This document shows positions 8,624 through 16,512 of a DNA stretch of 64,000 bases, in pieces (the first letter of the stretch is position 1; every line of letters begins with the position of its first letter). This DNA comes from CAYWRZ01 sp964460845 (GTDB lineage: Bacteria; Bacteroidota; Bacteroidia; Flavobacteriales_D; UBA2798): NCBI GenBank assembly GCA_964460845.1, contig CAYWRZ010000004.1, positions 124,001 through 188,000 on the forward strand, written 5' to 3'. The position numbers and the translations under genes are program-made. The notes under the pieces are model-generated. The model had not been told where the DNA came from. It was given only the letters and a program-made list of their open reading frames with translations, and did no database searches.

Positions 8624-9528
8624 AAACACTATTTAGCAATACGGCTGTTGTTTTACTGGCGGTACTTTTACTTTCTGCTTGCGGAAACTCAGGGAAAGAA
8701 AAAAAGGAAATTTTATCGGGTGCCGAAAAAATTTTGGTCGATGAAACTTTCGAGCCTATTATAGAAGATCAGACTAACGTGTTCCAACACTCGTATGGTC
8801 AGGCACAGATTGAGCTGGTAAGTCGTCCCGAGGCAGAAGCGGTAAAGCTGCTGCTTGAAGACAGTGCGCGTATCATTATTCTGCCGCGTGAGCTCAATGA
8901 GAAAGAAAAAACAGTATTTGCACAGAAAAAAATCAATCCCCGTATCACCCGTTTTGCGACAGACGCCATAGCGCTGGTGCGACACGATTCCTATCCCGAT
9001 TCGTTGGTGGAAGTGGATGATCTTATTCAACTGATGCAGGGTAAACCCGGTAAGCTGAAAAGCCTCGTATTCGATAGCCCGGGCTCAAGTACCGTGCGGT
9101 ATTTCAGAGAGCTGGCCGGTGTAGCGCAGTTACCCGATTCGGGTGTATATGCCTTAGCTTCGAATGCAGCGGTGATCCGCTATGTGCACGACAATCCGGG
9201 TACGATTGGCGTGGTGGGCGTAAACTGGCTCGAGCAGCCCGATGTAGAGCTCGAACCTTATGTGGCTCATCTGAAAACCCTGGCGGTAAAAAGCACCAAA
9301 CCCGGCGATGAAACCTATTACAAACCTACGCAAAGCAACCTCGGACTCGGCGTTTACCCCCTTACCCGAGGGCTTTATATCATTAATTGTCAGGGAGGAC
9401 CCGGTTTAGGCATGGGTTTTGCATCCTTTCTGGCAGGAGAAGACGGACAGCGTATCATCCTCAAATCGGGATTGCTGCCTGAAACCGTTCCACCAAGAGA
9501 AATAATCATCTCCAACACAATAAAATAA
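8620..9528 (+). CDS. PstS-like substrate-binding lipoprotein
   Basis: 302 residues, starting at the ATG that overlaps the previous stop (a longer open frame exists upstream but would run through the preceding gene). The signal peptide ends in the lipobox LLSAC, so the protein is lipid-anchored. The rest resembles PstS-type phosphate-binding proteins: an early DETFEPIIEDQ, a mid-part SPGSSTVRYFRELAG with the Ser-rich anion-binding loop, and a C-part ending in SGLLPETVPPREI. No pst transporter genes are near, so it may bind another ligand or serve a sensory role with the TonB system. Confidence 0.8.
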   Translation: MKTLFSNTAVVLLAVLLLSACGNSGKEKKEILSGAEKILVDETFEPIIEDQTNVFQHSYGQAQIELVSRPEAEAVKLLLEDSARIIILPRELNEKEKTVFAQKKINPRITRFATDAIALVRHDSYPDSLVEVDDLIQLMQGKPGKLKSLVFDSPGSSTVRYFRELAGVAQLPDSGVYALASNAAVIRYVHDNPGTIGVVGVNWLEQPDVELEPYVAHLKTLAVKSTKPGDETYYKPTQSNLGLGVYPLTRGLYIINCQGGPGLGMGFASFLAGEDGQRIILKSGLLPETVPPREIIISNTIK

Positions 9529-9546
9529 CACCGTTAAAATTGAACC

Positions 9547-11217
9547 ATGATGATGGAAAAGCGAATTAAAGTAAGTCTGGCGCTGGTTCTGTTCAGTTCA
9601 GGAGTATTTGCACAGCGTATCGATGACGCCAAAAGAGCCATTGATGCCGAGCAATATCAACAAGCATCTGTAACACTTAAAAACCTTATAGCGGCTCAGC
9701 CGGCTAAAGGCGAAAATTATTTTTACCTCGGCAACGTGTATCTGCTTACCGAATATCCCGATTCGGCTAAAATCGTATATTCAAGAGGTATTTCGGCCGA
9801 ACCCGCTTATACGCTTAATTATGTGGGGCTGGGTGCTGTAGCGCTCGAAAACGGCGATCAGGAAGCGGCCCGCTATAATTTTGAGAAAGCCACCGCCAAG
9901 CTGGGAAAAAGAGACTACAAAGAGTATATGCACATCGGTAAAGCGTATCTCTACTCTCCTGCCAATTATGATCAAGCTATTACCTGGCTCGAAAAAGCAC
10001 GTTCCATAAATGAAAAAGATGCGGAGCTGTTCCTTGCCTTAGGACAGGCTTACCGTGGACAAAAGCGCAGCAGTGAAGCGTACAGTGCTTACCGTACCGC
10101 TTACGATCTGGATAACAAAATGCTTCGTGCCAAAGTGGAACTGGGTGTAATCAATAAACTCTCCAGGGCTTATCCCGAATCGGTGACCGAGTTTAATGCC
10201 GTGTTGGCTATCGATCCCAATTACGGTCCGGCTTATCGTGAGCTTGCCGAAACGTATTATCTCTGGGCCAACGCGAGTCCGGCTGCGGAATACGATACCA
10301 AAATAAAAGAGGCGCTGAGCTACTACGAAAAATACATGGATCTGACCGACCGTTCGCTCGATTCGCGTATGCGTCACGCCGATTTTCTTTTGCTTGCCAA
10401 AGAATACCAGGCTTTAGAAGCCGAAGCCAATGCAATGGCTGCACTCGATAAGGTGAACCCGCGTGTGTTGCGTTACCTGGGGTATTCGGCTTACGAAAAC
10501 GGAAACTATGAGGCCAGCGAGCAGGCATTGGTTGAGTTTATGAGCAAAGTGGATCCCAAGCGGATCATTTCCAAAGATTATCTCTACCTCGGTTTGGCAC
10601 AGTTTAAGAATGAAAAAACCGCCGAAGCCATCGAAAATTTTAAAACAGCGGTAGAAATGGATCCGGCCAACGCCGAAAAAATGAGTGAAATCGGACAGGT
10701 CATTTTCAAGTCTAAGAATTATGATCAGGCAGCGCAGATTTTCGCCATTGCGATATTGAACAAGTCCTCCAAAACCCTCGTGTTCGACCATTTTTACCTG
10801 GGTTATTCGCACTATTTCGACTATGCGACCAAGTCGGCTGCGAAAGAGGATCCTTCGCTCGAAATACTTCAGGAAGCTGATTCGGCCTTTGCGTTCGTGA
10901 CTGAAAACTCACCCACTACGCAAGACGCACACCTGTACCGCGCACGTATTAATCGTCTGCTCGACAGCGAGACGGAGCCCGAAGGAAAAATGATTCCTTT
11001 TTATGAGAAATACGTAGAGGTGGTCAATGCAAAAGGAGAAGCCGAACAGACCAAAGCCAAAAACAACCTCATAGAAGCATACTCTAACCTTGGCGCGTAT
11101 TTTATCGTGACCGATCAGGCGAAAGCCAAAGAATACCTGAGTAAAGTAGTGGAACTCGATCCGAACAATGCGTATGCGACCGAAGCGTTGCGTGCCATCG
11201 AAGCGGATAAGAAATAA
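9547..11217 (+). CDS. Periplasmic tetratricopeptide-repeat protein
   Basis: 556 residues with a signal peptide ending in GVFAQ, so exported. The body is built of TPR-like helical pairs; clear ones include FYLGNVYLLTEYPDSAKIVY, LFLALGQAYRGQKRSSEAY, LYLGLAQFKNEKTAEAIENF and the C-terminal EYLSKVVELDPNNAYATEAL. I count at least eight. It lies 18 bases after the PstS-like gene and is the last gene before a strong terminator, so it closes the ExbBD-TonB transcription unit. TPR proteins scaffold other proteins; the partner here is unknown. Confidence 0.85.
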   Translation: MMMEKRIKVSLALVLFSSGVFAQRIDDAKRAIDAEQYQQASVTLKNLIAAQPAKGENYFYLGNVYLLTEYPDSAKIVYSRGISAEPAYTLNYVGLGAVALENGDQEAARYNFEKATAKLGKRDYKEYMHIGKAYLYSPANYDQAITWLEKARSINEKDAELFLALGQAYRGQKRSSEAYSAYRTAYDLDNKMLRAKVELGVINKLSRAYPESVTEFNAVLAIDPNYGPAYRELAETYYLWANASPAAEYDTKIKEALSYYEKYMDLTDRSLDSRMRHADFLLLAKEYQALEAEANAMAALDKVNPRVLRYLGYSAYENGNYEASEQALVEFMSKVDPKRIISKDYLYLGLAQFKNEKTAEAIENFKTAVEMDPANAEKMSEIGQVIFKSKNYDQAAQIFAIAILNKSSKTLVFDHFYLGYSHYFDYATKSAAKEDPSLEILQEADSAFAFVTENSPTTQDAHLYRARINRLLDSETEPEGKMIPFYEKYVEVVNAKGEAEQTKAKNNLIEAYSNLGAYFIVTDQAKAKEYLSKVVELDPNNAYATEALRAIEADKK

Positions 11218-11242
11218 GGGAAACGTTATTCCTATGCACAAG

Positions 11243-11280
11243 AGAGAGGGGCTGCCAGCGGCAGCCCCTCTCTTCTTTTT
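11243..11280. terminator. Strong hairpin between convergent genes
   Basis: A perfect 14-bp stem, AGAGAGGGGCTGCC (11243-11256) with its complement at 11260-11273, loop AGC, followed by CTTTTT. It terminates the plus-strand TPR gene and may also serve the minus-strand gene ending at 11308. Confidence 0.85.
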
Positions 11281-11307
11281 ATAGCGGTAAAAACGGTGTA
11301 GAAATCG

Positions 11308-12327
11308 TCAGTGAAAATGTATCCGATCCATATTCAGCCATTGCAGGGCAGCGCCACTGAGCAGCGTTTCTTTCACGGTATCGTCGAAAGGCATGGAGCG
11401 AATCAGTTCACCGGGTTGAAGCTCACCTAAGGGGAAAGGATAATCGGTACCCAGCGCAATTTTTTCAGCGCCGAAAAGATCCACCACGTACTTTAGCATG
11501 GCCGGGTCATGTACCAGCGAATCGATCCAAAATTTGCCGAGGTATTCTTTCGGCGCTACGGGATTATCGATGGCACAGAGGTCGGGTCGTACTTCAAAGC
11601 CGTGCTGAATGCGGCCTACGGTAGCCGGGAAAGAACCGCCTCCATGTGCAAAAGCCACCCGCAAACGAGGCAGACGCTCCAGCACACCGCCAAAAATCAT
11701 GGAGCAAATAGCCAGCGAAGTTTCGGCCGGCATACCTACCAGCCAAGGTAGCCAGTAGCGTTGCATTTTTTGTTGCCCCATCATGTCCCAGGGGTGCACA
11801 AACACGCACATATCCAATTCCTGACAGGCTTCAAATACGGGGAAAAGCTGCGGATCGCTGAGGTTCCATTCGTTGACGTGCGAACCGATTTGTATGCCTT
11901 TTAATCCGATTTCGCGACAGCGCTCCAGCTCTTTTACCGCCAAATCGGGCGCTTGTAAAGGCACGGTGCCCAGGCCGACAAAGCGTTTGGGGTAACGTTG
12001 TACGATACCGGCAATATGGTCGTTGAGAAATTTGGATACTTCGAGCGCATCCTGTGCTTTGGCCCAATAGCTGAACATTACGGGCACGGTCGAGAGTACC
12101 TGCACATCTACATGGTGATGTCCGCATTCGCGCAGTCGTGCTTCGGGACTCCAGCAGTTGTCTTCTACTTCACGAAAAAATTTATCGTCCATCATCATTC
12201 GGGCGCAGCAGGGCTTATGGTGCTCCAGGTGGATGAACCCTCCGTAGCCGAATTTTTCTTTCCAGTTCGGAATATGTTCCGGTAAGATGTGGGTGTGGAT
12301 GTCGATGGTAAAAAAGGAAGGGCTCAT
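11308..12327 (-). CDS. nbaD: 2-amino-3-carboxymuconate-6-semialdehyde decarboxylase
   Basis: Decarboxylates ACMS, the ring-opened product of 3-hydroxyanthranilate, and so steers the kynurenine pathway away from quinolinate. 339 residues from the ATG at 12327-12325, which overlaps the stop of the dioxygenase gene (ATGA). Amidohydrolase-fold metal site: IDIHTHILPEH near the N-terminus, FVHPWDMMG and FAHGGGSFP in the middle, and GTDYPFPLGE near the C-terminus supplying the metal Asp. Length fits the ACMSD family. A 12-residue upstream extension in frame is unlikely because it would lie inside the preceding gene. Confidence 0.9.
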   Translation of the reverse strand: MSPSFFTIDIHTHILPEHIPNWKEKFGYGGFIHLEHHKPCCARMMMDDKFFREVEDNCWSPEARLRECGHHHVDVQVLSTVPVMFSYWAKAQDALEVSKFLNDHIAGIVQRYPKRFVGLGTVPLQAPDLAVKELERCREIGLKGIQIGSHVNEWNLSDPQLFPVFEACQELDMCVFVHPWDMMGQQKMQRYWLPWLVGMPAETSLAICSMIFGGVLERLPRLRVAFAHGGGSFPATVGRIQHGFEVRPDLCAIDNPVAPKEYLGKFWIDSLVHDPAMLKYVVDLFGAEKIALGTDYPFPLGELQPGELIRSMPFDDTVKETLLSGAALQWLNMDRIHFH

Positions 12328-12848
12328 ACGAAACGGGAGTCGGCCTCCATAACGTGGCCACATTTTTCACAGGTGCGCAATTTTTCCGAACCGTAAAACT
12401 CGCGGAATACGGGAAGAAAATCTTTTTCAATGCTGGTCAGACCCAGGTATTTCTCAAAAAGCTTGTGGTTGCATTTCTCACAAAACCAAAGCAATCCGTC
12501 TTGCTCTCCTTCGCGGCGCTTACGCTCGATCACGAGCCCTACGCTGTTAGCCGGACGTACCGGAGAATGCGGAATTTTACCGGGCAACAGAAAAATATCC
12601 CCTTCGCGGATGGGCACTTCTACCGATTTACCGTCTTCCTGAATTTTCACCACGATATCTCCTTCGAGCTGGTAGAAAAATTCTTCTCCTTCGTTGTAAT
12701 GGTAATCTTTACGGGCATTGGGGCCGCCCACTACCATCACGATAAATTCGGCATCCTGATACACTTGCTTATTCCCTACGGGAGGCTTGAGCAGGTGACG
12801 GTGCTCGTCGATCCATTTTTTAAAATTGAAAGGCTTTTGCACGCTCAT
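12324..12848 (-). CDS. nbaC: 3-hydroxyanthranilate 3,4-dioxygenase
   Basis: Iron enzyme that opens the ring of 3-hydroxyanthranilate to ACMS. 174 residues, cupin fold. The iron ligands are expected in DYHYNEGEEFFYQLEGD and in the HSPVRPANSVGLVIER strand. Two C-terminal CxxC motifs (CEKCNHKLFEKY and CEKCGHVMEAD) form the second, rubredoxin-like iron site seen in the bacterial enzyme. It is translated just before, and overlaps, the ACMS decarboxylase gene; the two catalyse consecutive steps. Confidence 0.93.
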   Translation of the reverse strand: MSVQKPFNFKKWIDEHRHLLKPPVGNKQVYQDAEFIVMVVGGPNARKDYHYNEGEEFFYQLEGDIVVKIQEDGKSVEVPIREGDIFLLPGKIPHSPVRPANSVGLVIERKRREGEQDGLLWFCEKCNHKLFEKYLGLTSIEKDFLPVFREFYGSEKLRTCEKCGHVMEADSRFV

Positions 12849-12872
12849 GGCTGTGGTTTTTTTCGGATAGCT

Positions 12873-12880
12873 TAAAGGTA
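12873..12880 (-). promoter_or_regulatory. Promoter -7 box of nbaC-nbaD
   Basis: Minus-strand TACCTTTA matches TAnnTTTG at all positions but the last and lies 25 bases before the nbaC ATG. Confidence 0.4.
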
Positions 12881-13020
12881 GGGAAATTTATTTATCCCGG
12901 AGAAAATCCTTGCGCCTAAAGGCCCGACGAAGATGCCCGGCACAGTTCGAAAATCCTTTTTACCTTCGCAAGGCCAATCTCGGTTCCGGATAATGGAATC
13001 CGGTTTTAACTCTGACACGT

Positions 13021-13806
13021 ATGAATCTGAACCTGCAAGGTAAAACAGCGCTCGTTTGCGGCAGCACGGGCGGAATAGGAAAAGCGTCGGCCCTCGAGCT
13101 GGCAGCGCTGGGCGCATCGGTGGTGCTGGTGGCGCGCAACGAAGAGAAGCTTCGTCACACACTTTCGCAATTGGCTACCGCTGCCGGCCAGCAGCATACC
13201 TGTATTGCAGCCGATTTTGCTTTTCCCGAAAAGCTGCGCGAGCAGGTCGAAGCATTTACGGCGAAAAATCCCGTACATATCCTGGTGAACAATACCGGAG
13301 GTCCTCCTTCGGGGCCAATTTTGCAGGCGCGTAGCGAAGAATTTGTGCAGGCTTTTTCCAACCATCTGCTGTGTAATCATCTGCTGGTACAGGCCGTGGC
13401 CGAAGGAATGAAAGCAGAAAAATACGGACGTATTATCAATATTATTTCCACTTCCGTAAAGCAGCCTTTACCTAACCTGGGCGTTTCGAATACCATTCGT
13501 GCGGCGGTAGCCAATTGGTCGAAAACCTTAGCGGGCGAGCTGGCTCCTTTTGGCATTACGGTTAACAATGTGCTGCCTGGCGCTACGCATACGGCGCGTC
13601 TCGAAACCTTAGCCGAAGCCAAAGCGCAGAAAACAGGGAAAAAAGCCGATGAAATACTTGCCGAAATGGCGGCCGAGGTGCCGATGAAAAGAGTAGGGCT
13701 GCCCGAAGAAATTGCAGCGGCAGTCGCTTTTTTAGCCAGTCCGGCGGCATCGTATATTTCGGGTATCAATGTACCGGTCGATGGCGGACGAACCGCTTGT
13801 CTCTGA
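13021..13806 (+). CDS. Atypical short-chain dehydrogenase lacking the Tyr/Lys catalytic pair
   Basis: 261 residues with an SDR fold: nucleotide motif CGSTGGIGKA (residues 13-22), NNTGGPP near 90, and a C-terminal PVDGGRTACL. The catalytic Ser is present (S143 in IISTS), but the positions of Tyr and Lys hold Ser156 and Arg160 (GVSNTIRAAV). I recall an annotated SDR subgroup (BKR-like) described as lacking a proper tetrad, which this resembles. It diverges from nbaC and may be tied to the kynurenine genes, but its reaction is not known; classical oxidoreductase chemistry is doubtful. A hairpin CCGGAT/ATCCGG (12986-13003) sits in its leader. Confidence 0.8.
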   Translation: MNLNLQGKTALVCGSTGGIGKASALELAALGASVVLVARNEEKLRHTLSQLATAAGQQHTCIAADFAFPEKLREQVEAFTAKNPVHILVNNTGGPPSGPILQARSEEFVQAFSNHLLCNHLLVQAVAEGMKAEKYGRIINIISTSVKQPLPNLGVSNTIRAAVANWSKTLAGELAPFGITVNNVLPGATHTARLETLAEAKAQKTGKKADEILAEMAAEVPMKRVGLPEEIAAAVAFLASPAASYISGINVPVDGGRTACL

Positions 13807-13815
13807 TTCGTAAGC

Positions 13816-14508
13816 TCAGGATTTTACCAGCAGCTTAAACCCTTTGCCGTGTACGTTTACGATCTCCACATCGGGATCGGCGGTGAGGTATTTGCGCAGC
13901 TTGGTGATATATACATCCATGCTGCGGCCGTTGAAATAGCTGTCGTCGCCCCATACGGCGGTTAAGGCAAAATTACGTTCTACTGTGCCGTTGAGGTGGC
14001 TGGCCAGCAGCTTGAGCAGCTCGTTTTCTTTGGTTGTCAGCTTTTGTACCTGCTTTCCGAGCCGTAGTTCCTGTTTGTGTGTATCGTACAGGTATTTCCC
14101 GAGCTTTATTTCGGCGGGCTCTTCTTCTTTTTCACCACGTATTCGTCTCAGAATGGCGTTCATGCGGGCTATCAGCTCGTCCATGCTGAAAGGTTTGGTC
14201 ATGTAATCGTCGGCGCCGGCGTTAAATCCTTCGAGCGTATCTTCTTTCATCGATTTGGCTGTCAGGAAAAGAATGGGAATGCTTTTGTCCATTCGTCGTA
14301 TTTCGCGAGCCAGGGTGTAACCGTCTTTTACCGGCATCATCACGTCGAGCACGAGAAAATCGTACGTTTTTTTGCAAAATTCTTCGAACCCTTCCTGACC
14401 GTTGACGCAGAGTGTCACCAAATGCCCTTTGGCCTGAAGGTATTCTTTGAGCAGCAATCCGAGATTGGGATCGTCTTCTACGAGAAGGATGTTAATTTTC
14501 CGGGTCAT
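13816..14508 (-). CDS. OmpR-family response regulator
   Basis: DNA-binding output half of a two-component pair. 230 residues: receiver domain with the acidic pair EDD near the N-terminus, phospho-acceptor Asp55 (LVLDVMMP) and Lys in FLTAKS; then a winged-helix domain (KLTTKENELLKLLASH ... GRSMDVYITKLRKYL). Its start lies inside the 3' end of the kinase gene (17-base overlap), so the two are co-translated. Target genes are unknown; it sits between kynurenine genes but nothing links it to them beyond position. Confidence 0.93.
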   Translation of the reverse strand: MTRKINILLVEDDPNLGLLLKEYLQAKGHLVTLCVNGQEGFEEFCKKTYDFLVLDVMMPVKDGYTLAREIRRMDKSIPILFLTAKSMKEDTLEGFNAGADDYMTKPFSMDELIARMNAILRRIRGEKEEEPAEIKLGKYLYDTHKQELRLGKQVQKLTTKENELLKLLASHLNGTVERNFALTAVWGDDSYFNGRSMDVYITKLRKYLTADPDVEIVNVHGKGFKLLVKS

Positions 14509-16126
14509 GATGCAGCGGTATTTCTAAGATAAATGTGCTTCCCCGTCCGGACTCGCTGTCCACTTCAACGGTTCCGCCATGTTTTTCGACAATGGCTTTT
14601 ACGTAGCTCAGTCCGAGTCCAAATCCTTTGACATTGTGGATATTACCTGAAGGGACGCGGTAAAGGCGTTCAAAAATCTTACGTTGGTTTTCGCGGCTTA
14701 TGCCCATGCCTTTATCGCTGACCAGCACTTGTACCGAATGATTCAGCACACGGGTCTGCACTTTTATTTCGGGCATATCGGGCGAATATTTGTTGGCATT
14801 GTCGAGCAGGTTGTAAAAAACGTTGGTCAGGTGCACACGGTCGCCCATAATCCAGGCCTCTTGCGAAGAAGGGAGGTACTGCAGTATTCCTCCACGTTGC
14901 TGTACCTGTATTTCAAAATTTTGCACCAAATCGTGCAGCAGTTCATGCAATTCGAGCGCTTCGGTTTTCACTTTCAGCTCGCCGCGTTCGATGACGGCAC
15001 TTTGAAGCACGCTTTCTACCAAAATACCGAGCCGCTTGTTCTCTTCCCTGATCATCCGGATATAGTTGCTGCGCTGTGTATCGCTGATGGATATTTCTTC
15101 GTCAGACAATACTTCGGTAGCCAAACCTATGGTCGAAATGGGTGTTTTCAGCTCGTGGGTCATGTTGCTGATGAAATCGTTTTTTATCGACGATAATTTT
15201 TTCTGTCTGAAAATGGTAAGCAGCGTATAGTAAAAAGCGCCGATAATGATCAGAATAAGCACGGCCGATACCGAAAGCACCGACCACATTTTTCCCAAAA
15301 GATAAGAATCCTGATGCGGAAAATACACGAAAAGAAAGGCGGGCTCGTTCAGGAAATCGCCGGGAAAAAGGTTGATGCTGTAGCCTTCGTCGAGGATTTG
15401 CAGCGCGTTTTCTTGAGAAGAATCGTTTTTGAAAAGAAGGGCTTTGCGATCCAGTCCGGCAATGACAAACTGGTATTCGGCTTTGATATTACGGTTAGCC
15501 AGCTCGGCTGCCAGCAGCGAATCGAGGCGCTTTATATTTACTCGTTTTTCGAGCGGTTCGTAGCCCCTGAACGCAAACATATCGCTGAGGATTTCGTCGA
15601 GCATAAGGGCTTTTTGACCACGACTTATTTCCTCGCTGAACATGGTCGGTTTGAAAGAAAGGGAAATGGAATCGTCGAGGTAAATATTGATAGAGGCTTC
15701 TCCGGTATTTTCGTTGTATTCGTTTTGGACGATCCGGCTAAAAAAACGTTCCTGTGCACGCAGTCCGGTGCTGGTATCCGATTTTTCTTTTTCGACCACC
15801 TGCATCTGAATTTTTTGTCCGTCTTTTTGGATAATTGTATCGCGGGTGGTGGTGCGTTGTACGATTTGCGAATGCTCCGTACCGCTGTGTCGGCTGAGCT
15901 GTTCAAAAAGGCGGGATCCGAGGCTGTGGCTGCGAATGTAATCGACTGTTTTGTCGCGTTCCATTCCGTTGATGGCGCGGTTCAGTGCGGTATTTACATC
16001 TTCCCGGAATTCTTCCCGGCGCAGCGAAATGGAATTGTCTATCCAGTAGAGCTGGACGGCAATCAGTCCGGTCACTGCCGCTGCAATAAGCCAGGTAATA
16101 AGCGTGATGCCGGTTCTCGCCTTCAT
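14492..16126 (-). CDS. Membrane sensor histidine kinase
   Basis: 544 residues. One membrane helix near 10-28, a long periplasmic sensor (about 30-278) and a second helix near 280-304. The HisKA domain contains the phospho-His in NMTHELKTPIS (about residue 324). The ATPase domain has the N box (NLLDNANKY), GMGIS, and GFGLGLSYVKAIVEKHGG. No HAMP domain is evident between helix 2 and HisKA. The sensor region has no motif I recognise. Partner is the overlapping OmpR-type regulator downstream. Confidence 0.93.
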   Translation of the reverse strand: MKARTGITLITWLIAAAVTGLIAVQLYWIDNSISLRREEFREDVNTALNRAINGMERDKTVDYIRSHSLGSRLFEQLSRHSGTEHSQIVQRTTTRDTIIQKDGQKIQMQVVEKEKSDTSTGLRAQERFFSRIVQNEYNENTGEASINIYLDDSISLSFKPTMFSEEISRGQKALMLDEILSDMFAFRGYEPLEKRVNIKRLDSLLAAELANRNIKAEYQFVIAGLDRKALLFKNDSSQENALQILDEGYSINLFPGDFLNEPAFLFVYFPHQDSYLLGKMWSVLSVSAVLILIIIGAFYYTLLTIFRQKKLSSIKNDFISNMTHELKTPISTIGLATEVLSDEEISISDTQRSNYIRMIREENKRLGILVESVLQSAVIERGELKVKTEALELHELLHDLVQNFEIQVQQRGGILQYLPSSQEAWIMGDRVHLTNVFYNLLDNANKYSPDMPEIKVQTRVLNHSVQVLVSDKGMGISRENQRKIFERLYRVPSGNIHNVKGFGLGLSYVKAIVEKHGGTVEVDSESGRGSTFILEIPLHHDPEN

Positions 16127-16226
16127 AGTTTTGTAAAAGTAACGTAAAGCCCTTCAAGACAGGGGGGCTTAACACTTTTTAACATCCTTTAAGCCCTGTT
16201 TAACAACTGTTAGGCCCTCATAGCCG

Positions 16227-16234
16227 TATTTTTG
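16227..16234 (+). promoter_or_regulatory. Promoter -7 box of a possible small RNA
   Basis: TATTTTTG matches TAnnTTTG fully, with no plausible start codon for a long ORF following before the terminator at 16430-16464. Confidence 0.45.
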
Positions 16235-16240
16235 TACTGT

Positions 16241-16464
16241 AAGCCGCTACAAATTGGTTCCATGCTTTTTACCTTTCATACACCCTACAATCCATCGGTA
16301 AAAAGACTCGTTTCGATGCGCTGAAAATGTGCGACTTTTGTTTCAAGAAAAATAACACTGCATGAAGAGCCTTTACTCGGTTTAACTCAGCCGTCCTTAA
16401 TTGGGTTAATGTTAATCAATCACAACAAGCACGAAAGCCCTGCCTCCCCGGCGGGGTTTTTGTG
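16241..16464 (+). ncRNA. Candidate small RNA in the 386-base gap between kinase and ALDH genes
   Basis: This long gap holds no gene. A full TAnnTTTG box (16227-16234) is followed 196 bases later by a strong terminator. Inside, CTTTTTACC (16265-16273) pairs perfectly with GGTAAAAAG (16297-16305). A transcript of about 220 nt is therefore predicted. It could equally be a long attenuated leader of the ALDH gene, which however has its own weak box at 16490-16497. I recognise no known RNA family. Confidence 0.3.
16430..16464 (+). terminator. Rho-independent terminator upstream of the ALDH gene
   Basis: CACGAAAGCCCTGCC (16430-16444) pairs over 15 positions, G-U pairs included, with 16450-16464, loop TCCCC. 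The inner GC-rich stem is followed by TTTTT (16457-16461). Confidence 0.75.
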
Positions 16465-16512
16465 TTTCAGCAGTAGGATTTTATTTATGTAAATTTACGC
16501 CAAAGTTGCTTC

